Shown here: positions 62,659 to 64,000 of the stretch, in pieces | How positions within the stretch are numbered: the first letter of the stretch is position 1 | Layout of the letters: the number at the start of each line of letters is the position of its first letter | NCBI GenBank assembly: GCA_020633435.1 | Contig: JACKDP010000001.1 | Coordinates: forward strand, 1,054,001-1,118,000 | Direction of reading: 5' to 3' | Source: Myxococcales bacterium | GTDB taxonomy: Bacteria; Myxococcota_A; Bradymonadia; UBA7976; UBA1532 | Length of the DNA: 64,000 nt | Program-made: the position numbers and the translations under genes | Notes under the pieces: model-generated | Seen by the model: only the letters and a program-made list of their open reading frames with translations | Told to the model about the DNA's origin: nothing | Database searches by the model: none

Positions 62659-64000
62659 AGCCCGGCTACCTCGCCCCCGCCCTGCTGGTGGCCCTGGCCG
62701 CCGCCGGCAGCGGCATGCTGGCGGCCCGCTGGGCCGACGAGCGCGTCGCGACCCACGAGATCCAGGCCGTGCGCGCCGACGCCGCGGCGCTCGCGGCCGA
62801 TCCCACCGCCGCCATCGCCGGCGGCCGCGTCGTCGAGGCCACCGCGACGGGCCCCCTGCCCTTCCAGCGGCGCCTGCGCTACGCCCAGCACCCCACGCGG
62901 GCCGGCGAGGCCCTCACGCCCGACGAACCCGACGACAAGGCCGCCGCGGACGCCTTCACGGCCGCCACCCACGGCGCCGGCACGGACTGGGAGCTGGCCG
63001 CCGGGCGGCGCGCCGCGGCGCTGGCGGCGGGCGGCGGCGTCGCCCTCGTGGACCGCCCTGCGCGCCCCCGCCCCTGGCGCCCTCGTGGGCCCCCTCGCGG
63101 GCGCGGCCCTGCTCGGTTTCCTGTTGTGGATCCTGGTGTTGCGGTCGTTCACCGGCCGCCGCTTCGCCCCCGCGCTGGGGGCCACGGGGGCGGCGTTGCC
63201 CCTGCTCGGCGTCCTCGGCTGGTCCACGCGCGCCCTCGCGGACGCCTTCCCCGTGGCCGGCCCGGCGGCCCTCGCCGGCGACCTGGCCCTGCTCTTCGCC
63301 GCCGCCCTCGCCCCCCTCGTCGCGGGCGCCGTCGCGGGCGCCTGGAGCGGCGGCCGGCGCTCGCCCCACCGGGTGGCCTACGCCTACGTGGTGCCCGCCA
63401 TGGCCGGCATGGGCGCCCTCGTCCTGGTGCCGTTCGGGCTGGGCGTGCTGCTGGCCTTCACCCGCCACCACGCCGGCACGTTCACCTGGGTCGGCCTCGA
63501 CAACTTCATCGACATCCTCAGCGGCGGCGGCCAGCCGCTCTGGGCCCCGCTCTCCTTCTACTTCACGCTGGTGGTGACGCTGGTGTGGACGGGCCTGAAC
63601 GTCGCGCTGCACGTCGCCATCGGCCTGGGCCTCGCCTTGCTGCTGCGGGCCCCCGATCTGCGCTTCAAGGGGCTGTACCGGGTGCTGCTCATCGTGCCGT
63701 GGGCGGTGCCGAACTACATCACGGCCCTCATCTGGAAGGGCATGTTCAACAAGCAGTACGGGCTCATCAACGAGGTCCTGGGGCACCTGGGGGTGGAGCC
63801 GGTCGGCTGGTTCTCGAGCTTCTGGACGGCCTTCGCCGCCAACTTGACCACCAACACCTGGCTGGGCTTCCCGTTCATGATGGTGGTGGCGCTGGGCGCC
63901 CTGCAGAGCATCCCGGCCGATCTGGAGGAGGCCGCGGAGGTGGACGGGGCGAGCCGCTGGGCGCGCTTCCGGCACATCACGCTGCCCCTGCTCAAGCCGG
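62655..64000 (+). pseudogene. MalF-like importer permease, frameshifted and truncated by the window end
   Basis: From ATG 62655 the frame gives a first membrane helix and a periplasmic part (MKPGYLAPALLVALAAAGSG...). At about 63051-63055 (GACCGCC) one extra C appears to shift the frame. The continuation gives GPLAGAALLGFLLWILVLRS, further helices, WVGLDNFIDIL and LYRVLLIVPWAVPNYITALI. The EAA loop (EEAAEVDGASRWARF, then ITLPLLKP), the site that docks the ATPase, follows and reaches the window end. It lies directly after the binding protein gene by ATGA overlap. Removing a single C restores one long reading frame, so a base-call error is as likely as decay. The partner MalG-like permease should follow outside the window. 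Confidence 0.8.

Overview
The window is about 64 kb of very GC-rich, gene-dense bacterial DNA. The best taxonomic guess is Myxococcota (the old Deltaproteobacteria) or a close relative. The reasons are MYXO-CTERM-type Gly/Cys/Arg sorting tails, MopE-type repeats, thirteen predicted lipoproteins, many TPR proteins, a serine/threonine kinase fused to an FGE-sulfatase domain, a solo sigma-70 region 4 protein, and homologues of the Agl-Glt (gliding/adventurous motility) envelope proteins of Myxococcus xanthus. I saw no rRNA, tRNA, CRISPR array, prophage or insertion sequence. The one RNA gene I can support is 6S RNA.

Layout. 0-3.6 kb: housekeeping genes (fabG, rpoZ, dapF, an isolated rplC). 3.9-15.2 kb: a minus-strand block of envelope genes. 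In transcription order these are a VWA lipoprotein, a beta-barrel protein, two periplasmic TPR proteins, a TPR lipoprotein, a small exported protein and a zinc-ribbon/GYF/TonB-like AgmX protein. Four consecutive genes are joined by ATGA or TGATG overlaps. The order resembles M. xanthus gltK-B/A-C, gltD-E-F and gltJ placed end to end. A PglI/GltG-like partner lies at 49.2-50.5 kb. 15.5-28.4 kb: a plus-strand run of four paralogous lipoproteins with ASH ('choice-of-anchor D') repeats, then a YkgJ protein, a propeller-like lipoprotein, two small minus-strand genes and a MYXO-CTERM propeller protein. 28.4-33 kb: a giant TPR/DUF3857/transglutaminase lipoprotein. 33-43.2 kb: a frameshifted LptF/LptG-like permease, the region 4 protein, a PEGA protein, an SRPBCC protein, an M3 peptidase, a 2OG-Fe(II) oxygenase, RNase HIII and a STAND-like ATPase/TPR protein. 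43.3-48.2 kb: an NtrC-type regulator whose receiver lacks its phosphoacceptor Asp, then hemL-atpZ-atpI-atpB-atpE on the minus strand. 48.2-57.2 kb: GDPD, the GltG-like protein, a MopE-type lipoprotein, two paralogous lipoproteins, the kinase/FGE protein and alr. 57.2-60.2 kb: 6S RNA and a large MYXO-CTERM surface protein. 60.4-64 kb: a carbohydrate ABC importer (ATPase, binding protein, MalF-like permease) running off the window.

How the genes fit together. Most of the window is envelope biology: lipoproteins, periplasmic TPR scaffolds, surface proteins and a TonB-like energy-coupling pair. The most interesting system is the Glt-like block with its separate GltG-like partner. No AglRQS motor genes are visible here, so gliding cannot be inferred. 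Four genes carry apparent frameshifts, all in GC-rich runs: the AgmX-like gene, the LptF/G-like gene, the MopE-like lipoprotein and the MalF-like permease. This suggests base-calling errors as much as gene decay. All functions are assigned by reading the sequence only; no database search was run.
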